From UBA5436 sp050951845 (GTDB lineage: Bacteria; Bacillota; Clostridia; Saccharofermentanales; DTU023), in NCBI GenBank assembly GCA_050951845.1, contig JBMNJV010000005.1, positions 124,001 through 188,000 of the forward strand: DNA of 64,000 nt, given 5' to 3'. Below the pieces are notes generated by a model. That model searched no databases and had not been told where the DNA came from. It saw only the letters and a list, made by a program, of their open reading frames with translations. The number at the start of each line of letters is the position of its first letter. Position 1 is the first letter of the stretch. This document shows, one piece after another, positions 17,720 through 26,270 of this stretch. Position numbers and translations under genes: made by a program.

Positions 17720-18697
17720 TTAGCTTGACTCAGTGTCATGACGCAATTCATCAGCCAATTTGTCAAGTTTGTTCAAACGGTGATTTACACCCGATTTCCC
17801 CAAAGGAGGCTTTGTCAATTCACCTAATTCACGCAAAGAATAATCGGGATAATTCATACGCAATTCTGCAATTTCACGTAAATCATCCGGCAGTGCAATC
17901 AGACCGATTTTTTCAATTAAAAAATTAATGTTATTGATCTGTCTTGCTGCGGAATTTGCCAAGCGTTGTGCATTGGCACTATCACAATTAACAATTCGAT
18001 TGACATGATTACGCATATCTTTTTCAACTCGAACTTCTTCAAATTTGATCAAATATTGATTAGCACCGACATAACGCAAGAAATCCGAGATCATTTCACC
18101 TTCTTTTAAGTACAAAACTTCACTGCCTTGATGAACTGTGCGTCCCGGTTCAAGATTCAATTCCGAGAGAAAAAGTCCATACCAAAGTGAAGTCGAACGT
18201 TTCGGAATATTAAACTCCAAATGATATCTCTCCTGCGGATTTGCCAAAAAGCCGCAACCGAGATACAACCCCCGCAGAATAGCTTTAATAAGCAAATAAT
18301 AATCTTCAACTGAATATTGTTCATTTAAGTTAGCAGGGTTTTGATGAAACAAGTGATCGACATCATCACCGATTTTAGAAATAATTACCTGATCATTTAC
18401 CGTGCAGGTAATCAGTTCTTTATGGTATACAATTTCGGGTTCAGTTCGATATTCATGGCGCAATACTTTTTGGAAATAGTTAACCAAATTCTCAGAACGT
18501 GTAGCCAACCTTAAGCGTCGCTTAAATGATTTGAAACTGACACTGCAAAATGCAATAAAACAGACGCGCAAATGATTGCTGTCCTGTTCAAGCGAAGCTA
18601 AAATTGATTCTCTTAATTGAGCGGAAAAAGATTTATTACGCGTATCGGATGTTGTTTCGGGAATGTTTTTTCTTGAATTATGATTAACCTGAGACAT
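17720..18697 (-). CDS. whiA: DNA-binding protein WhiA
   Basis: A 325-residue member of the WhiA family, which combines a LAGLIDADG-endonuclease-like N-terminal fold with a C-terminal helix-turn-helix. In Firmicutes it affects cell division and chromosome segregation. The C-terminal motif YPDYSLRELGEL...GKSGVNHRLNKL (residues ~280-315) is diagnostic. The start codon overlaps the stop of rapZ (TAATG), indicating translational coupling. In many Firmicutes yvcK lies between rapZ and whiA; it is missing here. Confidence 0.95.
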   Translation of the reverse strand: MSQVNHNSRKNIPETTSDTRNKSFSAQLRESILASLEQDSNHLRVCFIAFCSVSFKSFKRRLRLATRSENLVNYFQKVLRHEYRTEPEIVYHKELITCTVNDQVIISKIGDDVDHLFHQNPANLNEQYSVEDYYLLIKAILRGLYLGCGFLANPQERYHLEFNIPKRSTSLWYGLFLSELNLEPGRTVHQGSEVLYLKEGEMISDFLRYVGANQYLIKFEEVRVEKDMRNHVNRIVNCDSANAQRLANSAARQINNINFLIEKIGLIALPDDLREIAELRMNYPDYSLRELGELTKPPLGKSGVNHRLNKLDKLADELRHDTESS

Positions 18698-19593
18698 TAC
18701 AGTCCTCCGACCGGATCACGTTTTATATCACGATGATCGATGAATATACGATAATCCAAATCACGGAGGATAGAGGCCAACTCTTCCGAAACAACGACAG
18801 AGCGATGCCTGCCGCCGGTGCACCCAACACCTACAGTTAAACGCACTTTACCTTCTCTTTGATATAACGGTAAAGAAAATTCGAAAAACCGGCGTGCCAA
18901 TTGCAGAAACTCCCGTGCTTCTGAAAAATGCATGACGTAATCCTTAACCGGTTTATCAAGCCCTGATGCCTCGCGTAATTCTGAAACATAAAACGGATTA
19001 GGCATAAATCTTACATCTAACAGCAGATCACAATCCAGCGGAATTCCATATTTGAACCCGAAAGATTGGACAAAAACTGTCATCAATTCGTTTTGATCAT
19101 TTTCTGTTAAAAGATCGAATAAAAAGTCTTTTAATTCATGGAGCGACATTTCGGTAGTATCGATTATTAAATCGGACAAACCTCGCAATTCTCTCAGTTT
19201 TTCCCGTTCTTTGCGGATCGCGACAATTAAATTATCTTTAGCTGCCAAAGGATGATTGCGTCTGCTTTGTTTATAGCGTGATACCAATGTTTCATCAGAA
19301 GCTTCCATGAAAATTATGCTGTGATTGACCCCTTCCGGAAACATTTGTAAAAAATCCGAATTAATATTTCCGAAACGAACCAAACTCCTGATATCGATAC
19401 CTATTGCCAATTTTTGATTGCGATTCGAATTCAGAGCATCCATTTCTTTTTCAGTTTCGGCAAAAGATTGTAATAAACCGGGTAACAGGTGTGGCGGAAA
19501 ATTATCAATGCAAAAATATTCCATATCTTCCAAATGGCGCATTGCAGAACTTTTACCTGCTCCTGACATTCCTGTTATTACAATCACTTCCAT
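18697..19593 (-). CDS. rapZ: RNase adapter / nucleotide-binding protein RapZ (YvcJ)
   Basis: A P-loop protein of the RapZ/YvcJ family, which binds nucleotides and, in enterobacteria, controls glmS small-RNA decay. The Walker A motif GMSGAGKS is at the very N-terminus, and the C-terminal domain has GCTGGRHRSV. I place the start at ATG 19591-19593 (MEVIVITG), 299 residues, because GGAAGAAG precedes it and family members begin just before the P-loop; an upstream in-frame start would add 11 residues. It overlaps murB by 10 bp and whiA by 1 bp. Confidence 0.94.
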   Translation of the reverse strand: MEVIVITGMSGAGKSSAMRHLEDMEYFCIDNFPPHLLPGLLQSFAETEKEMDALNSNRNQKLAIGIDIRSLVRFGNINSDFLQMFPEGVNHSIIFMEASDETLVSRYKQSRRNHPLAAKDNLIVAIRKEREKLRELRGLSDLIIDTTEMSLHELKDFLFDLLTENDQNELMTVFVQSFGFKYGIPLDCDLLLDVRFMPNPFYVSELREASGLDKPVKDYVMHFSEAREFLQLARRFFEFSLPLYQREGKVRLTVGVGCTGGRHRSVVVSEELASILRDLDYRIFIDHRDIKRDPVGGL

Positions 19594-20525
19594 TTTATTT
19601 CTTCTTCCGGCCAATCGCCGATCCATCGAACTTCCGGCTCAAGACTTATGCCGAATTCAGCTTCAACTACTGATTTTACATGGGCAAAAACCCGATTAAT
19701 ATCGGAAGCTGATGCTCCGCCGTAATTGATAATAAATCCTGCATGTTTCTCTGAAACACCTACATTCATCGCCCGATAACCTTTTAATCCGGCATCGGCA
19801 ATTAATTTGCTGGCATAATTGCCGGGCGGTCTTTTGAAAGCACTTCCGGCACTGAATTTATCTATCGGTTGGCTCGCTCTGCGCCTGATTTGAAAATCTT
19901 GAATTTTATCATATATTTCCAGTCTTTTGCCTTCTTGCAAAACAAAATCAGCCTCTAAAATAATAGCGGATAGTTCTTGATATATACTGCTCCTGTAATC
20001 AAATTGATGTTCAGCTCCAGTTAAGGTAATAAGCTCATCCTGAGGTGTTAGATAAGACGAACTTATCAGCACATCTTTGATCTCACCGTCATAAGCACTG
20101 GCATTCATCAACACTGCTCCGCCAACCGATCCCGGTATACCGGCTGAAAATTCCAAACCGCTCAGATTATTTTTGGCAGCCAATGCCGTTATTGCAGCCA
20201 AAGATGCACCGGCTTGTGCCCTGATGTGATTACCTTCGCAGGAAACTCTGGTAAAATTACTGCCTAAATATATTGTCAAACCGCGAATACCGCGATCTGA
20301 AATCAAAACATTCGAGCCTCTGCCCAAAACTTGAAAAGGAATTGAATTGGCTCTGCAAATCGCAAGGGCACCTTTGATCTCGGAAACACTTTCCGGCAAA
20401 AAAAGAATATCCGCTTTACCGCCTACTTTAAAAGTTGAAAAAGGCTTCATTTCATAATTGAAATGAATTCTGTGTTTAGGTAATTCTGCAAATAATTCCT
20501 GATAAAACGAACCGTTTTTACTCAT
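19584..20525 (-). CDS. murB: UDP-N-acetylenolpyruvoylglucosamine reductase MurB
   Basis: Reduces UDP-GlcNAc-enolpyruvate to UDP-MurNAc with NADPH and FAD in peptidoglycan synthesis. Visible motifs: FKVGGKADI and LGRGSNVLI (FAD binding), GSVGGAVLMNA, the catalytic-Ser region GSAFKRPPG and the C-terminal EPEVRWIG with the conserved Glu. The start ATG 20523-20525 (MSKNGSF) has GAGGAG six or seven bases upstream, giving 313 residues; the longer in-frame start has no site. It is the second gene of the hprK-murB-rapZ-whiA unit. Confidence 0.95.
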   Translation of the reverse strand: MSKNGSFYQELFAELPKHRIHFNYEMKPFSTFKVGGKADILFLPESVSEIKGALAICRANSIPFQVLGRGSNVLISDRGIRGLTIYLGSNFTRVSCEGNHIRAQAGASLAAITALAAKNNLSGLEFSAGIPGSVGGAVLMNASAYDGEIKDVLISSSYLTPQDELITLTGAEHQFDYRSSIYQELSAIILEADFVLQEGKRLEIYDKIQDFQIRRRASQPIDKFSAGSAFKRPPGNYASKLIADAGLKGYRAMNVGVSEKHAGFIINYGGASASDINRVFAHVKSVVEAEFGISLEPEVRWIGDWPEEEIKWK

Positions 20526-20612
20526 AAAAAACTCCTCATATGTTAATTGAAAACTCGTTACATTAAGGCACAATTTTCAAATAAATTCAAATTACACCGC
20601 TTTCAAGATGAT

Positions 20613-21521
20613 TTAGTTGAAAACCCGCTCTGTTAAAGCTAGTGCGGCATTGTAACCCATGGTTTTCTGCCTGAAGTTGATTGCAGCTACTTCGACAATG
20701 ACGGCTAAATTTCGACCCGGACGAACCGGTATTGTAATTGAAGGAACGTCGATTCCCAAAATTTCCGTTGTTTCTTCAATCAAGCCCATACGATCATAAA
20801 CTTTTTCATCATTCCAAAATTCGAGATTAATGACAAATTGAATATTTTCCTGCATTTTTACTGAAGAAACACCATACAATTCTTTAACATCTAAAATTCC
20901 GATACCTCTGATTTCAATCAGATGTCGGATAATTTCGGGTGCTCTGCCCAATAAGGTCGTATCTGATACTTTTCTGATTTCAACTAAATCATCGGCAATC
21001 AGGCGATGTCCTCGTTTAACAATTTCCAAAGCAGTTTCGGATTTACCTACTCCGCTGCCTCCTAACATCAAAATACCTTCGCCGTATACTTCTATAAAAA
21101 CACCATGGATTGAGATGCGTTCCGCTAATTCTACATTGAGATATTTGGTAACGCTGCTGTAAAATTCGGCAGTTCCCTCTGATGTGCTGAGTATAGGAGT
21201 TTTGTACTTAGCTGCAACCTCTAACATCACAGGATCCGCTTGATGATTCCTGCTGATGACCAAACAAGGAATTCCGGTCGCAAACAATGTATTATATTTG
21301 TACCTGCGTTCTTCTTCAGTCAAAGACTTGAGATAGGCTATTTCCATATTCCCGATCAATTGAATTCGATCAGGTCCGAAATGCATATAATTTCCGGCTA
21401 ATTGCAAGCCGGGTCGAGTAATATCCGGAATAAAAAGCTCCGTAGTATCGATCATATCAAAACCTCGAATGACTTCTAACTGAAACTCTTTAATCAAATC
21501 GTTCAATTTAACTGAATCCAT
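20613..21521 (-). CDS. hprK: HPr kinase/phosphorylase
   Basis: Bifunctional sensor enzyme that phosphorylates and dephosphorylates Ser46 of HPr, controlling carbon catabolite repression in Gram-positive bacteria. The 302-residue protein has the P-loop GGSGVGKSE (near residue 153), the HRLIADD acidic region, and the family signature EIRGIGILDVKELYG (near 203). It leads the hprK-murB-rapZ-whiA unit. The 374-bp region upstream is divergent with the S9 peptidase gene. Confidence 0.96.
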   Translation of the reverse strand: MDSVKLNDLIKEFQLEVIRGFDMIDTTELFIPDITRPGLQLAGNYMHFGPDRIQLIGNMEIAYLKSLTEEERRYKYNTLFATGIPCLVISRNHQADPVMLEVAAKYKTPILSTSEGTAEFYSSVTKYLNVELAERISIHGVFIEVYGEGILMLGGSGVGKSETALEIVKRGHRLIADDLVEIRKVSDTTLLGRAPEIIRHLIEIRGIGILDVKELYGVSSVKMQENIQFVINLEFWNDEKVYDRMGLIEETTEILGIDVPSITIPVRPGRNLAVIVEVAAINFRQKTMGYNAALALTERVFN

Positions 21522-21895
21522 AAAAAACCTCGTCGCTCTTAACGCTTTATTATTGTTGACTTAATAGCAAAGCTCTGTTTATTTCTATTTATAATCTCTG
21601 TTAATCAACGTTAAAACACTTTTCCAATTAATATTTAATAAAGATCTGTTTATTAAAGTATAAATCTGTAGCAAAATATATATTGTAGATTATAACACAA
21701 AAGATTCTGTAATAAGATTGATATATGTAATATCGCAATGTAAATCTGTTTTTAACCGAAATTAAAACTTCGGATCAGATTTTACCAAAAATCAGTAAAA
21801 ATGGTACGCTGTTAAGCGATGTGCAAATCACGAAGATAATCTAAAACATCGATATAAAATATGAAAAAACAAGAAAATACAGGGAACATAAAAAT
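21522..21895. other. Divergent intergenic region, hprK / S9 peptidase
   Basis: An AT-rich 374-bp stretch that must hold promoters for both flanking transcription units. I see several TATAAT-like hexamers but no -35/-10 pair I would defend, and no gene. Confidence 0.5.
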
Positions 21896-24241
21896 ATGAA
21901 TAACACAAAAAATATGGAAAATATGAGAATTGAACAATTTACCGAATGGTCATTCGTACACACACCACAAGCAGATTCCGGCAATGATTCAGTCGTATTT
22001 CAAGTCAGCAAACCGGATCTTATTGCAAACAATTATCAAACCAATTTATGGACTTATAATCGAAAAAAATCAAAAATAAATAAATTAACCAATTCCGGTC
22101 AGGACGGCTCTGTGACCTTTTTACACGACGGAAGTCTCTTGTTTATATCCGGCAGAACCGGCAAACAACAAGATGCTTCTAAAGCTCCTGAAGAAAAAAT
22201 ATCTTCCGGTACTAAATTTTGGAAAATAAATCCCTCCGGAGGTGAAGCAGAGTTTGAATTTGAAGTAGAGCTTAACGTTATGCAAATCTACGAATTAAAA
22301 CCGGATCTTTATCTGATTCACGGTTATCAGGATTCGGACCGCAGCTTAGCCTGGATTGAAATCGGAGATTTACCATTTTGGTTAAATGGTGCCGGATACA
22401 CAACAGGGATTCGGTCAGGGCTTTATCTGTTCGATGCTGAATCGGCAAAAAAGCAGGCTTCTGCTAAACAAAAAAAATCGGAATCAGATCAATTGCCGAA
22501 AGCAACTCGTATTTTATTGCCACAATCTGCCGACAATGATAATTCTCAATCTGCAAATAATGAGCAATTCTCTCAAGCAGCAACTGACAGTGAAACCTCT
22601 CAAGCAACAACTGACAGTGAAACTTCTCAAGCAACAACTGACCGTGAAACTTCTCAAGCAACAAATCAGAAAATATCCTCCTCTGCAACTGACAATCAAT
22701 CTCAACTTAAATCAGGAGTTCTCAAACTAATCTCTTCCGGTCAGGAATCTGTCAACGGCTTAGAACTTTCTCCGGATAAGCAAAAGGTAATTTTCTTCAG
22801 CTCACCAGATGAAAAAGTCAGCCGGATCAAAGAAAATCTTGTGGTGATTGATTTGTTATCATTTGAACGCAAAATAATCAGTCAACAAGAATATCAGATC
22901 TATTCCGTGAACTTCATTGCTGAACAAAATAATTTGGCTTATCTGATAGCTTCAGATTGTAAAAAAATCGGACTTAATCAGAATCCACAAATATATCTGA
23001 TCAATTTAACCGATAATTCAATCAGCCAAATCAGTCAATCTGCTTTTGATAGTTCAATCGGTTCAAGCGTAGGTACCGATGCCAGATTCGGAGGCGGCAA
23101 CAGTATCGGAGTCAAAGATTTTGATTTATATTATATTGCAACCGTTCGTGACAAAGCTGTTCTGCAAAAAATAAACACCGGCGGAGAAATAACCACGGTC
23201 ATAGAAGGAAACGGTTCGATCGACAGCTTTGCTATCGTTGATGATGCAATATATTTTGTGGCAATGTTCGATTTGAAATTGCCGGAACTTTATGTTTTGC
23301 CGCTCAACAATGTCAACTCCGACCTTTCGGATGTTGCTGATTCCGGCAATGATAATTATTCAAACAATACCGATTCTGAAAATTTTGCTTCTGCAAATAA
23401 AATGATCCGTCAATTAACCGATTTCAGCAATCAATTAGCAGACACTGAACTTTTACCTGTTGAAAAATTTCAATTTGAATCTAACCAGGCAACTCTTGAC
23501 GGATTTGTAATTAAGCCGGCTGATTTTGAACAGAATCAATCGTATCCTGCTCTCTTGGCAATCCATGGCGGACCGAAAACCGTTTACGGTACAGTCTTGC
23601 ATCATGAAATGCAATATCTGGCAGCTCAAGGTTATTTTGTGTTTTTTACAAATCCGCACGGTTCGGATGGTCATGGTGACGAATTTTCAGATATCAGAGG
23701 CAAATATGGCACGATCGATTACCGGGATCTGATGAACTTTACTGATTTGGTGCTTGAACAATATCCGCAGATCGACCAATCACGTTTAGGTTGTTTGGGC
23801 GGTTCATATGGCGGTTTCATGGTGAACTGGATCATCGGTCATACTGATCGTTTCGCAGCCGCCAATTCTCAACGTTCAATTTCGAACTGGACCAGTTTTT
23901 ACGGAGTATCCGACATCGGATACTACTTCACCCAGGATCAGACTGCATCAAATCCTTGGCAAAACTTAGAAGACGCCTGGAATCAATCACCTTTAAAATA
24001 TGCGGATCAAGCTACAACTCCGACTTTGTTTATCCATGCTGAACAAGATTATCGTTGTCCGCTGGAACAAGGAATTCAAATGTACTCAGCATTGCAAATT
24101 CATAATGTGGATACAAAATTAGTTGTATTCAAAAATGAAACACATGAACTTTCGAGATCCGGTAAACCTCAGGCCAGAATCAAGCGTCTTGCCGAAATCA
24201 TCAATTGGTTTAATAAATACCTGAAACCTGATAATAGTTAA
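21896..24241 (+). CDS. S9 family peptidase (acylaminoacyl-peptidase / prolyl oligopeptidase type)
   Basis: A 781-residue cytosolic serine peptidase with an N-terminal beta-propeller and a C-terminal alpha/beta-hydrolase domain. Catalytic residues visible: Ser ~636 in GGSYGGFM, Asp ~718 in HAEQDYRCP, His ~749 in NETHELSRSG. The lid/propeller part contains a Ser/Thr/Gln-rich low-complexity insertion (residues ~205-265) with 9-residue SQATTDSET repeats, and a second Asn/Ser/Asp-rich stretch near 480-500. These enzymes cleave short peptides. The start is preceded by AGGGA. The gene is alone on the plus strand and converges on the HAD gene. Confidence 0.9.
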   Translation: MNNTKNMENMRIEQFTEWSFVHTPQADSGNDSVVFQVSKPDLIANNYQTNLWTYNRKKSKINKLTNSGQDGSVTFLHDGSLLFISGRTGKQQDASKAPEEKISSGTKFWKINPSGGEAEFEFEVELNVMQIYELKPDLYLIHGYQDSDRSLAWIEIGDLPFWLNGAGYTTGIRSGLYLFDAESAKKQASAKQKKSESDQLPKATRILLPQSADNDNSQSANNEQFSQAATDSETSQATTDSETSQATTDRETSQATNQKISSSATDNQSQLKSGVLKLISSGQESVNGLELSPDKQKVIFFSSPDEKVSRIKENLVVIDLLSFERKIISQQEYQIYSVNFIAEQNNLAYLIASDCKKIGLNQNPQIYLINLTDNSISQISQSAFDSSIGSSVGTDARFGGGNSIGVKDFDLYYIATVRDKAVLQKINTGGEITTVIEGNGSIDSFAIVDDAIYFVAMFDLKLPELYVLPLNNVNSDLSDVADSGNDNYSNNTDSENFASANKMIRQLTDFSNQLADTELLPVEKFQFESNQATLDGFVIKPADFEQNQSYPALLAIHGGPKTVYGTVLHHEMQYLAAQGYFVFFTNPHGSDGHGDEFSDIRGKYGTIDYRDLMNFTDLVLEQYPQIDQSRLGCLGGSYGGFMVNWIIGHTDRFAAANSQRSISNWTSFYGVSDIGYYFTQDQTASNPWQNLEDAWNQSPLKYADQATTPTLFIHAEQDYRCPLEQGIQMYSALQIHNVDTKLVVFKNETHELSRSGKPQARIKRLAEIINWFNKYLKPDNS
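22570..22665 (+). repeat. 27-bp coding tandem repeat in the S9 peptidase
   Basis: About three and a half near-identical 27-bp units encode SQATTDSET in the propeller part of the peptidase. The units are too similar to have been kept by selection on fold and look like recent slippage expansion. Confidence 0.8.
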
Positions 24242-24259
24242 AGCTTAGGCAATGGCCTC

Positions 24260-25195
24260 TTAAGCTAAATAAGGCAAAATATCAAACAAAGTATCAAAAA
24301 TCAGATCCGGTTTAGTTGACGATTCAAGAAGCATTTGGTGATCTGTTTCACCTGACATAACAAGAATACCGAGAATGTCACTCCGGATGGCTGCTTCAAT
24401 ATCAGTATATAAACGATCCCCCACCATGGCTATCTGCGATTTATCGATCTCAGCTGTAGTGTCTTCTGCTATATCAGTAATTGCCGCGCTATTTTCCGAT
24501 TTAAAATTATGTATTGTTGCTTTTTGCCTTTTACCGGTTGCCGCTTCCGCTTCTTCAACTCCGGTTTTAATATTATTCTGATTAACAATTCTAATTGCCT
24601 GATCAATTATTAATGAATTCGGTTTGCCGATAATCAGATCAGGCTTTCTGCCTGTACTTGCTTCAATATAAGCAATGGTCGAACCGATATCCGGTGCAAA
24701 TCCGTATTCAGTCGGACAATTAAAATCAGGGTGACTGGCTATATACGGCAGTCCTGCTCTGACAAAATAACATACGCGATCTAATTTTTCATAAGTGAGC
24801 TCAGTATCATAAGTAATCAAAACATATTGCGGATTCTGATTATCAATCAAAAGTCCTATTTCTTTCATCTCATCAGTTACAATTTGATTAGCTAAAAGAA
24901 AAACTCTTTGGTTCGGGAAGTATTTGAGAGCATATTCTCCTACAGCTTGTCCACTTGTCAGGACATTAAGAAAAGGATGCTCAACTCCCATTTTAACAAG
25001 CTTTTCAACATAATACTTTGCAGAGCGTGATGAATTGTTAGTTAAAAATAATACTTTGATATCTTTCTTTTGAATTTCTGCTAAAAACTCTAATGAACCA
25101 GGCAAAATCTGATTTCCCATATAAAAAGTCCCGTCCATATCCAAAAGCAGACATTTGATTTTCTTAAGTTTTACAAGATTATCAAGCGAATTCAT
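24260..25195 (-). CDS. HAD-IIA family phosphatase (NagD/PGP-like)
   Basis: A 311-residue haloacid-dehalogenase-type phosphatase. Motif I is LLLDMDGTFYMG, motif II LTNNSSRS, motif III region GKPNSLIIDQA, and motif IV MVGDRLYTDIEAA. Substrates of this group are small phosphates such as nucleotide or phosphoglycolate-like compounds; the exact one cannot be read. An Ala/Glu/Thr-rich insertion of about 40 residues (near 205-245) separates GKPN from MVGDR, where family members normally have about 15. The start has AAGGAAG upstream. The stop lies 18 bp from that of the convergent S9 gene. Confidence 0.88.
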   Translation of the reverse strand: MNSLDNLVKLKKIKCLLLDMDGTFYMGNQILPGSLEFLAEIQKKDIKVLFLTNNSSRSAKYYVEKLVKMGVEHPFLNVLTSGQAVGEYALKYFPNQRVFLLANQIVTDEMKEIGLLIDNQNPQYVLITYDTELTYEKLDRVCYFVRAGLPYIASHPDFNCPTEYGFAPDIGSTIAYIEASTGRKPDLIIGKPNSLIIDQAIRIVNQNNIKTGVEEAEAATGKRQKATIHNFKSENSAAITDIAEDTTAEIDKSQIAMVGDRLYTDIEAAIRSDILGILVMSGETDHQMLLESSTKPDLIFDTLFDILPYLA

Positions 25196-25260
25196 CGAGA
25201 AACTTCCTTTGCTAAATTAATTGTAAATAATATCAGACTCAATAAAAGTCTATATCCATA

Positions 25261-26010
25261 TTAAAATATAAAAATCCTTATCAATACAAGAATCGCCAGA
25301 AGCACCGGATATATAATAAATATAAAAGGTGTACATTCTATATTTGTGTCTGAATCATGTAAACCAATCGGAATAAAGGCCAAGGGACCGGTAATTGTCG
25401 GCATTGAAATTAAAACTCCGAAACCCAGCATTATCATTTTTTGTTCATGAAATAAATAAAATAACATCATCAAACTAACGCCAAATCCGCCTTCTTCTAA
25501 ATTGGCAAAGTGCGCCAGAACAATCGCAGTAATACTTAACAAAATTCTGATCCACTTGTTATCGTAATAACGCTCCATTGCAACAATTGCAACAACCGCC
25601 ACCATTATTGTTAACAACATATTTTGTTGTAATAAAGCAAACAAGCTATAAAAATACAGATAATCATAAATTAATTCCGAGGCCGCAGCCGTAAATGCCA
25701 ATATTGAAATAAACCGGTTTACATCAGATGATATCAAAACCTGCCGGACAATCAGGTAAGCGAGAATCGGAAAAGCCAAGCGGCCTGTCAGATCTGTTAT
25801 ACGATAAGCTATCATTAAGTCTTGCAAATTCGAAGGATAATCAGTGATATTTCCTTCCAAGATGTTAAGGTCTATTTTCGCTCCTTGATAAAAGATCTGC
25901 CCACTGATCAAAGTACTTGAAACTAAGCGACAAATCAAACTGATCAAGCCTATGATAAACAGGGTCAAGCTTGATGTGCGATATTTAATTTTTAACGGAA
26001 AATCAGCCAA
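25261..26010 (-). CDS. TraX-family integral membrane protein
   Basis: A 249-residue membrane protein with about seven to eight hydrophobic helices. The RITDLTGRLAFPILAYLIVR segment near residue 70 and the ERYYDNKW/HFANLEEGG pattern fit the TraX family, whose F-plasmid member acetylates pilin; chromosomal members in Firmicutes are of unknown function. The only good upstream start is TTG at 26008-26010, overlapping the preceding 67-residue gene by 19 bp, which suggests coupled translation. Confidence 0.65.
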   Translation of the reverse strand: MADFPLKIKYRTSSLTLFIIGLISLICRLVSSTLISGQIFYQGAKIDLNILEGNITDYPSNLQDLMIAYRITDLTGRLAFPILAYLIVRQVLISSDVNRFISILAFTAAASELIYDYLYFYSLFALLQQNMLLTIMVAVVAIVAMERYYDNKWIRILLSITAIVLAHFANLEEGGFGVSLMMLFYLFHEQKMIMLGFGVLISMPTITGPLAFIPIGLHDSDTNIECTPFIFIIYPVLLAILVLIRIFIF

Positions 26011-26195
26011 GTTAAGCCTGCCAGAATACCTATAAAAATTAAAAGCGGCGGCAAAAAGGTTGTTATGGCCGCGATAAACATAGCAAGTGCATCTTTGCGA
26101 TCATATTCTTTTGCTTGCACTTTGCGTTCGATTTCTTCCAATTCTTCATCAGAATAATCTTTTACATAATCTCTTTTACCGCTAAACAAACCCAT
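25992..26195 (-). CDS. Small single-pass membrane protein, 67 residues
   Basis: A short protein with a charged, acidic/basic N-terminal helix (YSDEELEEIERKVQAKEYDRKD) and one hydrophobic C-terminal helix (residues ~40-66). The N-terminal charged region resembles a short coiled coil. I do not recognise a family. It overlaps the start of the TraX-like gene. Confidence 0.6.
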   Translation of the reverse strand: MGLFSGKRDYVKDYSDEELEEIERKVQAKEYDRKDALAMFIAAITTFLPPLLIFIGILAGLTWLIFR

Positions 26196-26270
26196 TTCAC
26201 ACCACGCTTTTATTAACTTAAAGTAAATTGCATAATAAAACAGGGAATCTTATTTACAATTCTCCAATTA

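Noticed and set aside
17638..17928. Leu-Trp repeat reading frame next to whiA
   Set aside because: It is the translation of a GGCTTT microsatellite running into the antisense of whiA.
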